Of a stretch of DNA of 64,000 nt, positions 21,688-36,600 are shown in pieces; the first letter of the stretch is position 1; the number at the start of each line of letters is the position of its first letter. A program made the position numbers and the translations under genes. The stretch covers positions 230,686-294,685 of the forward strand of contig SJOL01005688.1 of NCBI GenBank assembly GCA_004794785.1. Reading direction: 5' to 3'. The stretch comes from Opisthorchis felineus. Lineage: Eukaryota; Platyhelminthes; Trematoda; Opisthorchiida; Opisthorchiidae. The notes beneath the pieces were generated by a model. The model saw nothing but the letters and a program-made list of their open reading frames with translations. It searched no databases and was not told where the DNA came from.

Positions 21688-24600
21688 CTGGAAAAAAGCA
21701 ACCAATGAAAGAGGAACTGGACTAAGTTAATGCATGGATAATCGATACATTCTCCCTCACCATCAAGCGGCAGTGAACAATGTTCTGAACGCCGTTCGAG
21801 TCAACCTATATGGGGGCACAGATTCGATCAGAAAACGTTGGAAATTGCACATTTTCTTTAGTGGAAAATGCCCACAATGTCCTTGAGCCTCGCATCAAAT
21901 GAAGTGGGAGATATGCTTCTAAAGTATTTCGTCTGCTCACCATTTCTTCATGGTAGTTTTAACACGTTCAGCTGTAGCACCCTTTCAGTGCCTAGCTGCC
22001 ATGCCACCAGAAGGAAGCACGAGGGCTGGGATACTGCCAGGTTGCCCAAGCCTAGACAGGGGAAGTCGAGAGGTACAAGATACCAATGGTATGTAACACA
22101 AGGCAACATCATAAAAACGGGCCAGATTTTCTCCGATCATAAGGTGATCTTGGGTTCAAGTGTTTGTCCCAACATTTCCTCACCCAGCTGCGCTCTGTAG
22201 GCTATGGCTGTGGCCGAATTGCGTACCTAACCAACTAACTAGCTCATTGTCCAACCAAAACTGCAACACTCGGAACACGTTCAGCCAGTTTCCCTGACTT
22301 ACCTCTTCTATCGTCCGTTCTCTGTCCCTTTCATACAGCTCCAAGGATTTTTGCAAATTCTCCTGTTCTTTCTGCCACTGATGGGCCACCTGTTTGAGCT
22401 CACTTCCTCTGGCTAACAGTTCCACACTAGCAGAGCTCTGGGCTTGGAGCAGTTCACGAGCTTCTCTTTCGGCCTAGAAATGCAAAGAGAATGAAACGGG
22501 CTGAAAGTACTTTCTCTTTGTTGACGAGGCACTTCGTGAATATCGTCCTCGAGGGGTTTTTTCTTTAGATGTTTAGGCATAACCAAAGTTGGTCACACTG
22601 GGACATCATTTGGTAGAATACCAATCGGTTAGAAAAAAAAACATGGAGCATAAGACATCTAAAGATAAATATTTATTGATTACAGAGCAGGATAGGCGGA
22701 AAGTTTTTGCTTTTCCCGTGACTTGTAGGCTGTCAAAAAGTAATACCTAGACTGGGATTTTCTCTGATGGTTGATCAGGTTCACCGAGCTTAGCAATTAA
22801 CTTGCAAACGTTCCGTTACCAGTCAAGGTGACATCAGTGAGCGGGTGGGTGGGTTGTTTTTCCTTAGCTGATTAACTAAGATCGGCCGATATCGCTTGCC
22901 GTGGCTGGCGAACTGAAACCAACTTTATCAGAATCCCTTTGGCCCGTTCCGAATTGTGTTGTGTCCTTGTCTTCATTCCTTGCATCCGACCGATGCGTTG
23001 AGTAGCTTCCGTCTGAAGACTTTTTGTTCTTGTTCTGACTGGTCGGTTTCCGATTTCCGTTGCATCATAGTCTGCCTTCCGTTCATTCTGTCGTTTCCTA
23101 CGGCGGCTTCCATTTGTGGTAGCTCATGTTCTCTGATTTGATTGATCCATTCTGAAGTTTTTCTGGGTTGCGGTCTGATTTTCTCGAATTTGTTTGGTTA
23201 GTTAAGCTTTTCTGTTTGCTATAGTATGCTGGGAGTTTCCTGCTTTTGGCTGGTTGTTCAGATGCATTTTTTGTTTGATCTGTTCTTTGATTTATTGGTT
23301 GAATATGTTTTTAAGTAAGCTTGGTTGTTCTTTTGGCGCTGAATCCGTCTACTACCCCTGTGCGTATCTCCGCTGGTTTCTTGTACCTTTTCAAGCCCTA
23401 TGGTCATGGAGTGCTTTTTTTCTTGGTGGTTGGTATATCGGGTCAATTTCAATACGATCATTGATGGCTGTTTCGCTCAAGTATCATGCTTCCATAAATT
23501 TACGTTCTTTCTTTGTTCATGCTTGGGCTAGAATTTGAACGTTGTTCTAGTCAAATTCGTGCCTGTTCCGATCTTCGTGCACGGAGACGAGTGAAAACTG
23601 GCCGTGTCTCTTGACAGAGGGTTGGCCGAGTTTTTCTACATGCCAGAAACGAATTTCAAAGCCTGCTTGGTACCGGGTAGATCTTTCCTCATACATGCCC
23701 GTCCTTCTGGGGGTGCCAGATCAGCGCATTTGCCTTCCTAAGTTGCGATAGTTCTCACTCCTCATCCCATTTTGGACCTGTGTTTTACTCAGAGAAATTC
23801 CTTAGATTTGCTCTACGGATGTCTATGTATCTTTGAGGTGGACAACTCTTACGTAATCCCTCTAAATGAAGAACATAACGAATGCTCTTTTGTAGAATGA
23901 AAGCAAACTAACTGAGGGGACACCAACAGCGTCAGCATGTAAACTGAACCGAGTTCATATCATTCAACTTATCGCGTCGTAAAATTTGGCCTGTCTGAAG
24001 CGATGGTTGACTCCACATTCACACGTGAATACCAGTCGGGGTTAGGGGCCGGTAAAATGGGCTGATGTGCGAGTGCATCTGTGGAACAACAAACAGGCAT
24101 CTACAAATGTTTTCTAGACAATTTATCCTTTTCAAGTAGAAAGCTTTGATCCAGTGATTAAATCTCGTGTTATCCTTGTTCTTATGCTCATTTATGAATG
24201 TCGCTCTGCTCTTTGATCAGTGGCAGATGCGCTTCAGGGAGCACAATTTGTTGTCGTTTGGGTAATTTAGGGGTCCTATGTCGACCCCCTATGATCTGAC
24301 CAAACGTTTTTCTTGCCAGAACTGGTTTGGGGGAAGGCAGAGCTGTGTCCACTCGTCGTTCATCATCAACTACTTGTAAGCAGAAAGCTGCAAAATGTTG
24401 CTGTAACGCAAGGGAATAAGTAACACCCGGGACAGTGTAATCATTAATACAGTGATTCCGGTTCTAGTTTGCTTATGTCGTAGCCAAGGTATCAAACTTG
24501 TGTTTCTCTTAAACGTACGACGGTGATCACTCATGCTTATTTATGAGGATAAGCCTGTTTTCCCAGCGGAAGCCATGGGGAAGGATGTTCCTCTGAGGAA

Positions 24601-27600
24601 TGATATCCCAGTGATCTGTCCTTATTCAGTCTGCTGCTGTCTACGACACCTCTATCACCAATGAAGCGAACATCAATTTCCCTTACGGTCCGAGGTCATC
24701 TAGCTCATCACTGCTTGACGACGGGTCGGCTGGAGTTACATGGTCAGTGGTTTGCCTCATACGTTGAGTAATTTGGCTACAGGATTTTCGTGACCATTTG
24801 GGCAATCAAAAGCACAGAAAATGGAATCAGTTGTTGCATTTGTCAAGATATTACTTCGATTTGTCAAAACCGTTTCACAACTCCATTGACAATCGGTGTC
24901 TACTTCAGGAAAAACAGCTTGGTGACTTACAGCTTCTTGTTGCTCGTACAACTGTCTAAGCGACGCCTCTTGCATATTCTGGAGAATTCCTATTCTGTAG
25001 AGCAGACCATCTGCGGGAGGCACATTGGTCCGGATGTAACCTGCGAAGTTGGGAGTGCGTGAGGGAAACTGTTGTATATCATGGTAACAAGTGTATCGCT
25101 TCACCGGTACATTTCTTACAGGCATCTTGCAAGTAATAAACATAACCGATAAAAATATTCCACAGATGCGTCTCAGTACAGTTGTTCGCTGCCTAGTGAT
25201 AAATCTATCCGGGTTTAACAACATACGATGGGAAAACTCTTTAGGGACGTGTATTAACGGATTTGGCATTCTTTCAATTCAAAGCCGTTGTTTGAAAACG
25301 GATACAAATACGAAGTATCTTTCTGTGTACTGGTGAGATGTAAGCCATAATAATTTACACTGTTTCAAGGGAGTTAGGAACGCTTTTTCTGAAATGGCGT
25401 TGCATCACGAAGAGTATGGTGTGATTGATGAAGTAGACCCTTTTTGCAAACTACTTTGATGTTCACGACAGACTCAACTGAATCTCCCATTTATCATATT
25501 CTTCCGCTGAATCTGCTGAGTCTCTGATTAACGCTAATATAATTTGTGAGTAATTGTATTTCGTCCATTTGTGTAAAATCTAGTGTTGATGGAACCTCGG
25601 AGATAACGACTACCTGATGAAGAAAGGCGAAAGCGGTAGTGAGCTGTCGAAGAGATTTCGGCGACATTATGAGTAGTGTGGTGTACCGACCAAAGTACGG
25701 TGTGATGTTATAAGGGAAAAAATACAAGTGCATGAGACGAATTGATGTGATTAGGGATGTACTGGATCTGTGTACCGCACGATAATATCCACAGACCCGT
25801 TTAGCCAGGTGTTAGAATCACTCGCATTTTTGGTGAGTTTAGCAGTATTTTCATTTGACAGCTTATAAGGACAGACAATGAGTAAAGGAGCTGCGCCTGA
25901 TTAGCTTTCATCATCATCATCGACAGTGTTCAACCCTGATGCTTCGCTGCCGTAGTGCAATTCATGGTTGTTTGTGGGCTGAGATACTGCTGTCAGGGCG
26001 CCCACACCTAGACAGAAGGTCAATTAGGGTCCTCAACCAAAGCCATTGGCTCAAAAGCCTGACCGCAAGGGAGCGGTGATTGGCGGAAAATGCAAATACA
26101 TTACCGTTTTTACGGAACAACTCATCACACATGCTCCAACCCCCAACCTGGAAGACCAGAAGACTGTGTTCGTCAGACGTGTAACTATTGACCAACCTGG
26201 TATGAGAGACCGCAAGTGTCGCATGGACACGCCCAGCATGGCTCAATGGGTAGCGGAGGTACACAAACCGTCACATCACGGTGAGATCCAGTCTCTTTGT
26301 GACGGCCTTATTAGGTTTATGAGGATTTGGCATGCCACGTTAAGTGATTGTAGTTTTGCACGATGATCTTGACCAATCGTCTAAAGTTACCAAGACGCAC
26401 GTGTTGGAGAACGTGTGGTCGGTTGGACGCGCCTGAATTGTCACATCTGAACAGACAAGCATATTCACGCTTGAGAGATTTGACTGGTTTTTCAGATGCC
26501 TCGAATGACGACCCTGTAACTATCCTGGTTGTGTCGATCGATTGTCCCGCCTGTCAGGTGAGGTTATGTCCGCTGGAAGCCTGCTGAACAGTTTTTGGTT
26601 AGTTGTAGGTGGTTTCAACCACATACTGTGAATGCCCATAGTTATTCAAAATCCAGTACACCGAGTATACCTGATACAAGATTAGGAGTAAGATAAAAGA
26701 AGCTAACTTCATTGTGTGACTTTTGAAGTGCAGACTAAGTGTTTGAATGAAAGGGCACTGACTTGTAAGCGGTCCGTTGGGTAGTAGGACTCACAAACCG
26801 ATGTGTTGCGTGAAAAAAATCCAAAACATGACTTTGTTGCGAGAACCTCACGTTCCACACCGCCTTATTGTTTGATACGGCAAATGTCATTTGATTTAAG
26901 TTTCTGGCTGGACGTACTTTTAACCCACAGCTTATAACAGCTTATACTGTTCGTGGAATTATTTCACCGGTCCACGGCACAAAACCCGGGGTACTATTCT
27001 TTAGCAGTCGATCATTAGTCGTCCGTCCACAAAAGTGAACTTTTTACTTGAGGTGGGACGACGTTTAAATGCTTCTAACGGACACGTCCGAGTGGGTATT
27101 ATACTGCCGACTACACAGATATGTTAGCTGGAAGTGCAGTATGTTGGTGAATTCTCGGATGCTTTACGAACCACTACATTTCAAACTGAGGGCATGTTTG
27201 AGTGCACTAAATGCAGTTTCACTATTGATCATGAAAAAGTATTTGTTTTTCGAATGCTCACTGATGCGAAGTAGCACGTTTTTACCTCTGTAGTTTGAGA
27301 TTGTTTGGAGGTTGGTTGACTAAGGATATGTCTGTTGGCGAAACGACTCGTTTATTTATTTGTCAATTACTTTTTATCAATATTATTTACTATTATCTAT
27401 TTTCTATTTTATTTATTTATTTAACACGAGCGATTTACTTATACACTGTCAGTATCTGATTCGGGCTCTTTTTCCGCCTAAGTGTCTTGCATGTCATACG
27501 ACATCGCGTAGGCATGCGGCCACTGTCAGTGCGTCCTCGGAATTGGATTTTCATGACAGAGTTTTGAGCCATCACTTACATTGCGTGAATAAGCTGTGCA

Positions 27601-30600
27601 TTTCTGCGGTTTATTACTGAGCAACTACTTCAGAGCTAGGACCAACACAAGATGCTCAAATTTGGTATCTGACGAGGAAGGCATTTTGATTCATATCCGT
27701 ACTCATCGTGACTGTTTGGAAATACCGAAATTTGACTAACGTGCGAATTCAGTTTTCTACTGGACGTTCGCTCCCTTCAGACAGGCGCAGGATTTCACAG
27801 CAGCTTACCTCGGTTTCGCTGTCAATTCATTTCAATTTATCAGCTATAAACCGTGTACCATAGGCACATTGGTTCCAGCTGATACAGTTTCGATCACCGG
27901 AAAACGGGAATGTGGGACGTACAACCAAGCCTTGGAGGCGAAGGCATGTTCGGTTTGTTCGGAAATTGGGTAGCTACGCGTTGAAGGCGATAGCTTTGAT
28001 GAATGAGCGCCACTGACTGCGCGGTTGGGCCATTTCTGCCAATGTCATTAACCACTGGTGATTTGAGTCCCAGGGTCCCCATCCAGGGAGGCGGCAGTTG
28101 CCGACCCGACTAAGTTTACTGGTTAGCGTTTTGGTACTTCGTTGCCAGGTAATACACTGTGACTCACAGTTAATCATGACTTTACAAATATTCACCGAGT
28201 AACAATGTCCCAGAGGGCTGCCGTTCATCCTCGGATAGGAGAGCCTATTGTTCCTAATCGTCGGTAAACAAATCAATTCATTAAAAAGGACTTGTCAGGG
28301 AGAATGAGGTTGCAGGGAAAAGTCACAACAGCAAAATAAGTAATTTGGTTTCAGGCGCGACCAGAGATCTCGCACAACCGGTTGCTCGTACTAAAGTTTA
28401 CGTGGACTTTAGACTGTCTATATCAAGCTTGATTCGACCAAGTTTTTGGTGAAAATATCTCGGTCAAATTTAGCCTAGATTTTAACGGTTGACTTACCTT
28501 TTGGGAAGAGTTTTAGTGTATCTATCAGGAGCTCTTCGTACGCTCGCAATCTTTGCAATCGACTTTGCAGTTCATCACGTCTGTTGGTTTATTTCGAAAC
28601 AATATCGAATTAGTACATGAAGGATACCGGTTTTTTTGATTCTTCAAAAAAAAAAACTTTCAAGGCTGAATTTTCAGGCCCCCACTGAAGCCAAGCCATC
28701 CGAGTGGAGAGTCATTTACGAAACATCTTTCGGTTCAGCTTACTTCGAGTGTTTGTGGATGCTGATGACCAGCTATTGTGAAACCAGTGAAAAGTCTTGT
28801 CTAAGACATCTGGATAGAAGGGAAGTTTGGAAGAAGCATCCAGTGATCCATCAAAACATCATATTTGAAATTTGCTTTTTAAGTATCACATTGTCTGAAC
28901 ATGCCTGTACTTCGTTCCTTTAAGCAAACCCTGTCCGCTTAGGGCGGAAGATAATCGAGTGATTCCATCCACTCAAGGTCCGTTTGGGTTGCTTGGGGTT
29001 AAGAGTGAATGCATTAAAGTGAGATTCAAATTAACTGAGTAAGCAAAATTGCTTGCAGTAAAATTCTATAATGATAAAAACGATGAGACAGAAAAAGCCT
29101 TCGTCATCTTTTCTGACAGCACTACCAGGTGAGAACACCGGTTCTTTACTGCCGTAAAACCTAGAAAGTATAGGTCGTAACGATAGCGTGGTTTACGCTC
29201 GACGGATCGACGCGAAATCCCAACCAGGAGTGAAAATGGCCAGAATCACAAATTAGGACTCAAGAGTTGGGGGGATTGGCGCCCATGAATCTGAGGTCCA
29301 CATCCAATAGGCTGGTTGATTGGTCCAAGGTGGGTCACTCACACCTGTGGGCTGAGGTTGTGGGAAGCTTTATGGTCAAACTATTGGTTTATGTTCATAA
29401 ACCGTGATAGTCCGGCGGAGATGGACAGCCGCCTATCCAGACGGGTTATGCATGAAACACCGAAAACTGCACAGCGTCAACCTGTCTGCGCGGATAAGAA
29501 TTTTGGAGACTGTCTAAAAACATCATAAACGAGAGATTCAGCTGCGTCTCCCGTCAAAACCAAATTGGCATGCAAATGAGTGTACTTCGCTAACTGTCCA
29601 AACCTGTTTCGACAAAATATTGTGCGTTTGTTGAATTTTGACAAATCCACCCCAATCCCATCGACCGTTAATGAAACGCTGTCATCTACTGGAATATCAC
29701 GAGCATAATGAAAGAATCTTCATGTATTTGAGCCGAGGATGCAAACACTTCACAGGTATTGAATTTCTATAAGCCTTTAATGAGGTGAGGGACTATAAAT
29801 CGAGGTTATCGTTTCGTTGCAAGTGTCACTAACCACAGGACTGTTCAGCACTGTCACTAAAGACTGCTGATTTGTATCTCAAGGTTCCTTTTGACAACCC
29901 GAGTTTGTTAGTTGTTCATGAGTCTCGTATTTAGATTTTGTGACGAAGGCTGCCACCCAACACAGGGCTGATTAGCAGATCGTCGTCTAGCCTATGAAGT
30001 GCATGACCCAAACGACGCAACCTACGTCGTGTGAAAGCGTCGGCTGTCTCACAGAGGTTCCTTCTGCCTCATTCTTAGTTTCTACTAACCGAATAAGGGC
30101 AGCCTCGATCTTCTCGTTGATGGATTCAAGTTCGGTAATGGCGGAATTTCGTAGGTCTCTGTTTCGCCTGATCAAATATTCCTGACGTTTCGACTTGTTT
30201 AGATTGTCAATGATGAATCGATGGTAGTTCAAACATCGTGTTTGGAACTGTCCCAACCGATCGTTCAGCTTTGTTCTCCGGTCCTGAAATCGCGTCATTT
30301 CGTCCTGGTGAGAAAAAACACGCAAAGTGTTGCTTGTCATTGTGATGTTTGTGCATGGGTCTAGGTTACCTGTTACAGAAGAGTAACATCACGAGTTAGC
30401 GCTACTCAGTTCGGGCTTTCTGAAGCAGAAGTGTTTGGACAATATTAGTGGACCAACTGTTTTTTTAATGTACTTAGTACTTTAACGTAGCGATACTTCC
30501 TGTGTCTGTTTCAAAAATTGAACAATTCCCTAAAAGTATGGAACAAACTATGAGAGTTAGAGGTAATGACACAGTGCTCTTTAACCTCTTATGACCGACC

Positions 30601-33600
30601 GGTGAAGTTCTCAACCCATGGCCGGAAGACTGCGGGTTCGAATCTCTCTGGGTTTCGCAAGGTGCCTACTGCTGGTGGTTCCCAGTAAGAATGAAACAGC
30701 TGCGTAGTGTTGCTTGGCTTTTCAGCATAGATCGGCTTCATTTACAGGACGAAATTCCGGCAGAATCTTTTCAGACTTCACACTACCATCAACACCCAGA
30801 ATGGATGTACGACGGCCATTGAGGTTGCCCTGTACACGATCTTTGTACAGCATTTTGCATTAGGCCGATCCCCAGTGTGATAAAAAATTGCCGTCCTACT
30901 GCTTCTTCTCCAGCTTTACTGAAAATCATGGAGGAGGTGATACTGCATGATATCCCTCCTCATTTGTGTCCTTCCTCTTCTGACTGCTTCCGGTTTACCT
31001 GTAAGACAAGCCACGATTCATTTATTCTTCCTTGCTCCCTTCATCAGTTCTTCTCCGAATAAAGCCGACTATATAGAGTTGAATGTTTTTTCTTGACTTC
31101 ACGTTAGTAGTTCTCACCGCTGTTTCATTATTATTAATATTATTGTCATTATCATCCTCATCATCGACAGCGTGACATCAGTGTTCAATACCGATGTATC
31201 GCTGCCGTACAATCATGATTTTTTGAAGGCCTTATTGCGAAGAAAAGAATAAAGGTGAAAGGGGAAGGGACTTAATGCTAGCTTCATACAATCATTCCGA
31301 GGAACCTACAAGCAATCTGGGTAGAAAATGACAAAAAGAACGCCACTGACATTGGTTGGCAGCCATATCTTACAGCGTCTCCAACCAGGCGAAGTGGGGA
31401 TCTCACGGTCGAAATCCTGGAAGGTGAGCAGTACCGACAGCACCCGGACTGTTCAAAATCTCTTTCATACCCCTCTGCCAGGTCAGGGGTCGGCTACCTC
31501 TCTGCTTCCGCAACTCTGAACTGGGCACGGAAAACAGCACTCTCTTCGGCAAACGATGGTTAGGCATGTGCAATACATGGCCTACCAAACGCAATTGCTG
31601 GTGTTGGACACATTCTTCAATGGATTTCCCCGTTGCACAACCAAAAACTCACTTTCTAATTGCCTAGTTGCGGATACGCCGACACCAATCCACACGAGCT
31701 ATGGTTCTGAGACAACAGTTGTTGAACACCTGAAAACGTCTCAGTTCCAGTCTCACAGTCATGAAACAAAACAGCCCGCACTGTAGCTTGATACACACGT
31801 CCCTTGAGGTTCAGGGATAAGCCACTTTGACGCCATAGGTGTCCCAAATTAGCAAACGTGGTCCGGGCCTTGCAGATTCGTGCATTGACCTCTCTCACAC
31901 TACAGTCAGAACCAATACAGCTTCGAATGTGCGTGAAAAGCTACACAACTTCGAGTCTCTCCTTGGATTGAAAGTGGCGTGTTCAGTGACTGCATGTCCA
32001 GGAGCATGACCCTACACTTTGTGGGTGCAAAGTGCATGCCAAAGGACGGGATGACTTTGGTGAGTTCATCCAAAAACACCTGCGCCTTCGCCTCCTCTTC
32101 GAAGACGAAAACGATGTCGTCTGCGTATTCCAGATCGACAAGGTTTTCGTCACAGGCTATTTGAACACCAGGGTTTTGGAGACCTTCCAGCGTTCGTCTC
32201 ATGATTACGTCGATCACGAAGTTAAATAGGAATGGAAAGGGTGGGCATCCCTGACGGATACCACTTTGTGTACGGAAGCCGTTGGGGAGCTCGNGTACTG
32301 CATAAAAACAGCCTGTGGTCAGCACACAGCTGAAGCAATCGTTCGCCATTGTCCGTATGTACCAATTCATGTCGACCATCTAAGTGAGTCTGGGATGCGC
32401 TAAGCTTGCCCAATTGTGCATTCAGATCTGAGCTTTTAGCCTGCCACAACAGAGCATTCACCGCATCAAAAAACTTGTCTTTGATGGTATCAGAGCTACA
32501 GTCAGCTGGGGCGTAAGCAGACATCGATCAAATTCCCGCTTGTCAGACTCCTTCACAGACGTTGCCAGACGAACTGCACACAGGCAACTATCAACGGTAT
32601 CCAGTCAACTAGGGACCTTTCCTCCCGGTGACTTAGGACGATACCAAACCCTGCATATCCTGTCGCAGCAGCCTATGAATCGCCAGAGGTGCGTAGCCGG
32701 AAGCAAGTAGAGATTGACTGAGCGGTTAGCTCAACCACTGTGCTTGCATCTTCAATTCTTGTTTTTGATACACAGCACACATCAATGCTAAGCGAGTTCA
32801 GTGTGTGTGAGCAAGAGCAGCTTGTTGACCTGCTTGCTTCAGAGTGCGGATATTGAAGGCGGCCAGATAGACTGGGCTTCGAGGCTTGAATATTGATTTC
32901 GAGATGACTGAGGATTTCGGCGCCGGATGACGCGCAGATGTTGCTTGCAAAACCGATGCAGGACGAACGGAGTCATCAGTCCTAAGTGCTGGGCCTACAA
33001 GAGGAGCCCCTTTTCGCTTACCCGCCCTGCTGTATCCAGCGAATAAGGCGACCCGGCTGATGGCAACACGCTACCGCCGATGTGGCATGAGTTCATTTGT
33101 ATGTCACTGATCGTTTTGAGACATCTTTGTCTGGTCCAAAATGAGCCCACAACTTAATCTTCACTCATTCACTGGTCGCTCCTTGTACAAAAGAACGAAC
33201 AGGGCGCCCCTTGAACTATGAGTGTGTATTTCTCAACCGTATTCTGTAACTGCTTCAAACGCCAACGAGTGCGCTTATTCTTCACCTTAATTATGACTGG
33301 TTAATTTGGAGAAATTTTCTCAAAGCTAACAGGATTCTCTTCTAAAAGGAATCTACGCCGATTTGGTTATCCTTATGTTTTAACTGGATACTTTTTTTGT
33401 GTCCCCTGTCAGTTTCTGCTACTCTCTTGCCGTTTCCCATGGCTTACGTGAGCATGACTTCCGTCTGTCGAAACAGGGTTTGAAAGTCATTTCCCGGGGA
33501 GTCTTACTTCCATTTCGGCATTTCCTCGTCGTCTCTCAATTACGTTCGTTTCTTCTTGTCATCAACTTTCTTTAGGTATACTCACTGATGAGTTTCGCTA

Positions 33601-36600
33601 TTCACATCAGTCAGTAGCACGTTCTTGTGGCCATTTTAAGATCGCCTTCAAACAGTTACACGATCGCACTTCTACGTGTAAATTGTCGAGTAATCCGTTT
33701 TAAGCTTGTTACCCCTCGAAACTCAATTCCATACAATACATTCCACTCAACTACCCTTTTTGCGTTTCTTGCTGTGCAGTATTTTTATGCAGAGAACAGC
33801 TCAGATTCTGCCTGTCAAACAGAACTTAGTAAAATTTGTCAACCTATCCGTCTATTCAAAACATCAGTATCAACTCGTAGTAGAATTAACAGTATGTCGA
33901 AATAATGGTGACTCGGGTGCGTTTATAGGCTGTTGATCAGGTGGCTGTTGATCTATTTGTCGAGCCTGGTGGTTGGCAGGCAAGTTTTTGGTTACCATTT
34001 GGGAAGACATCGACAGTCCACGGACGGATGGCGTGCCTGCACTGGTGATAAGCTAGTTGCTAAGCTCAGAGGACAGATCGACAGCCATACATCGATTTTT
34101 ATGCGTTCGGGACATTTGACATTAAATGGAAGTTCAACCAGGAACCACCAAAAATATCGCGCCGATCAGCTGACCCTGGGGCCCAGCGGATTCCAGGTAT
34201 CAAGTGATCAGGCTTCAGCCAATAAACTACGGCATTTTATGAGTTTGCTCAGAATCTAGCCAAATGACAATGCTACTCATACATGGGACCAATTGCTTCA
34301 CGTTTGTCGGAATTCCACCACTTATTTATAGGACACTTCAGCATTTTCAGTCCATCTCGTTTTCCGGAGTTAGCCTATGTTTTTTTTTTAATTTCGGGGA
34401 TTCAAGCCACAAAATTTGATTTTCTGAGACACTGCTCAGCCTGAAGAGGTTTCATTCACAGTTACGGCCACCGTAAGGAGTCGAATCTTTCTTGAATTAA
34501 AAAGTTACTGATGAAACCCAGACGGGCTTCAAAGCAAGTAGCTAATGACCGGTGAATTGTTTTGAATACATTACCTCATTTTTGGAAGAGCTCACTTCGG
34601 AACTAAAGTAAACCACGTAATAGTTTTGTACAGTCAAATCACGAAAAATTAACAACAGTACTCACAGAGAAAGACCCCAATTGGTTCTGATGCTCGACGC
34701 TGGCAAGTCGCTTTCTTTTGAGGACAAAGGTGACATAATTAGGACCATACTGCTGTGAGATAGGCTCCGTTCTTCTGTGACAAATAAATAAGGGAGTGAT
34801 GATGAAGGAAGAGTTTTGAAAAACGAAGGCTCAGTTGTTTATTTTGAAGCTAATTACATGGAATATAGTTGTCCGACGAAGTGTGGTTAATTTTATGATG
34901 ACCAGATGTTAGGTTTCCTCTGAAGGACTTTCCATTTGAACAGCGACACAGCTAGTCAATCTTAAAAGGCTGCATGAATTTAATGCAATGAACTCGAACT
35001 ACTTATATAGACTGTAAGTAGCGAACATCTGCGCCGAGTAAAAGTGAACCGCTCAGAAACACGAGAATAATTTTGGGTGAAAATTCTACTTTCATTAGCA
35101 CAGTACCAAATAATTGAGAATGTTCGGATTTAAAAACAACGGGGAACATGTTGGGAACGTGACCCTTGCCGTGCTTACTAGGTTCAGAGAAAGTACCATC
35201 ATCGTCGTCGACAGCATACCATCAGTTCACTGCCCTATAACCATAATCCATTCGAAAGCCTTACTGTAAAGAAAAGAATAAAAGTGGACGGGGAAGGGAC
35301 TTGGTGCTAAAGTACTGCAATTATTACGAGGTGCATGCGCTTCCAAATACTCATTCAGACACTCTGGATAGTAACTGACAACAAGAACGCCATTGAAATC
35401 GATCAGCAGCCACATCTTACAGCGTCTCCAACCATTCAAAGGGGAGGGGGACAAGCGGACCCTATCTTGGAAGGCAAGCCGCAAGGCCAATACCCAGACT
35501 TTTAGTAACCAATTTCATAACCCTATGCCAGGTCAAAGGTTGACCACCACGCTGCTTGCGCTACTCTAAACTGGGTACAGAAAACAGCACTCTCTTCGGC
35601 AAACGACAATTTGTCATGGGCAGTACATCCCCATGATTCTGGTGCTGGACACTTGCTTCCACTAAAGTCCCCTTGGCACAATCGACCGTTCTTTTTCTAA
35701 TCGTCTCCTTGTGGATTCTTCGACACTAGCTTGCAAGAGCAATGGTTCTGAGACAACCTTGGTCAAAGATCCGAAGACATTTCAGTCCCGCTGCTCGAAA
35801 GGGCCACGTCAGTGAGGACTGAGAAAAATCAATTTCTGCGAGCTCTACTTATCCCATCTGACCTACTTAGTCAGATGAAGAAGAGACGGCTAATTGTGCA
35901 CTCAAATCAGGCAAAGGCGAAAAGTCCTTCAGTTGGATAAAAACTTAACACCTCTAGGATTTATTTTTGCTACAACTAGTCGAAGGTCGAGACAGTTTCG
36001 GGGTAGGGTAGTGAAGGAAATGTTTCTGGGCACGAAATGCAGAGCTGTGCAGGTGGATAGGTACATCCGAAAGTGGTATCTCTGAGGGCGGTTACCACGT
36101 ATGGGACAACTCTAACCTATGTCACAGGTCTAGCTCTGAAGACAGCACGGCCAATCATGGCATCACTAATTCGGTAGCCACAGAGGGCAACTATGGCAGT
36201 TCTCATTAGTTTATGGTTATCAATCGGCCAACCAATCGACTCCAGATAAACCTAGTCGCACTTATCGATCGGAACAGTTTTGACTGCCAGCCGTGTGTAC
36301 ATGCTCAGCATCTCGCCCACCTTTCGCCTGACCTTGATAGGAAAGTCAGTCGGAGCCATCCCGATCAGCAACTTCCCACCAAGACCACCCGGACCCCCCC
36401 GACCACAGTTTAGTTGGGCAGCCTCAGAAATAAACACACACTCAGTGATTCGCCCCCACCCTAACCTAACCCCAGTTCAGACTTTCTCGCCGAGTGAGGT
36501 TTTTAATGTAATAGATAAAATGTGTAGAAATATTGGTAGTACGGATGCGTTTATCAGCTGTCGATCACGTGGCTGTTGGTCTGCTCACCGAGCTTGGCAA

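Noticed and set aside
24757..25269. Minus-strand 170-codon ATG frame with a hydrophobic stretch ([15 protein letters not shown])
   Set aside because: Only 24931-25040 of it is supported as an exon by splice sites, phase and family match; the rest behaves as intron and the hydrophobic part is probably chance.
24931..31062. Reading the 30.0 kb coiled-coil exon out to the GTGAGA at 30049-30054
   Set aside because: That donor would give a stop soon after joining the next exon; GTTAGT at 30084-30089 keeps the frame and the family alignment.
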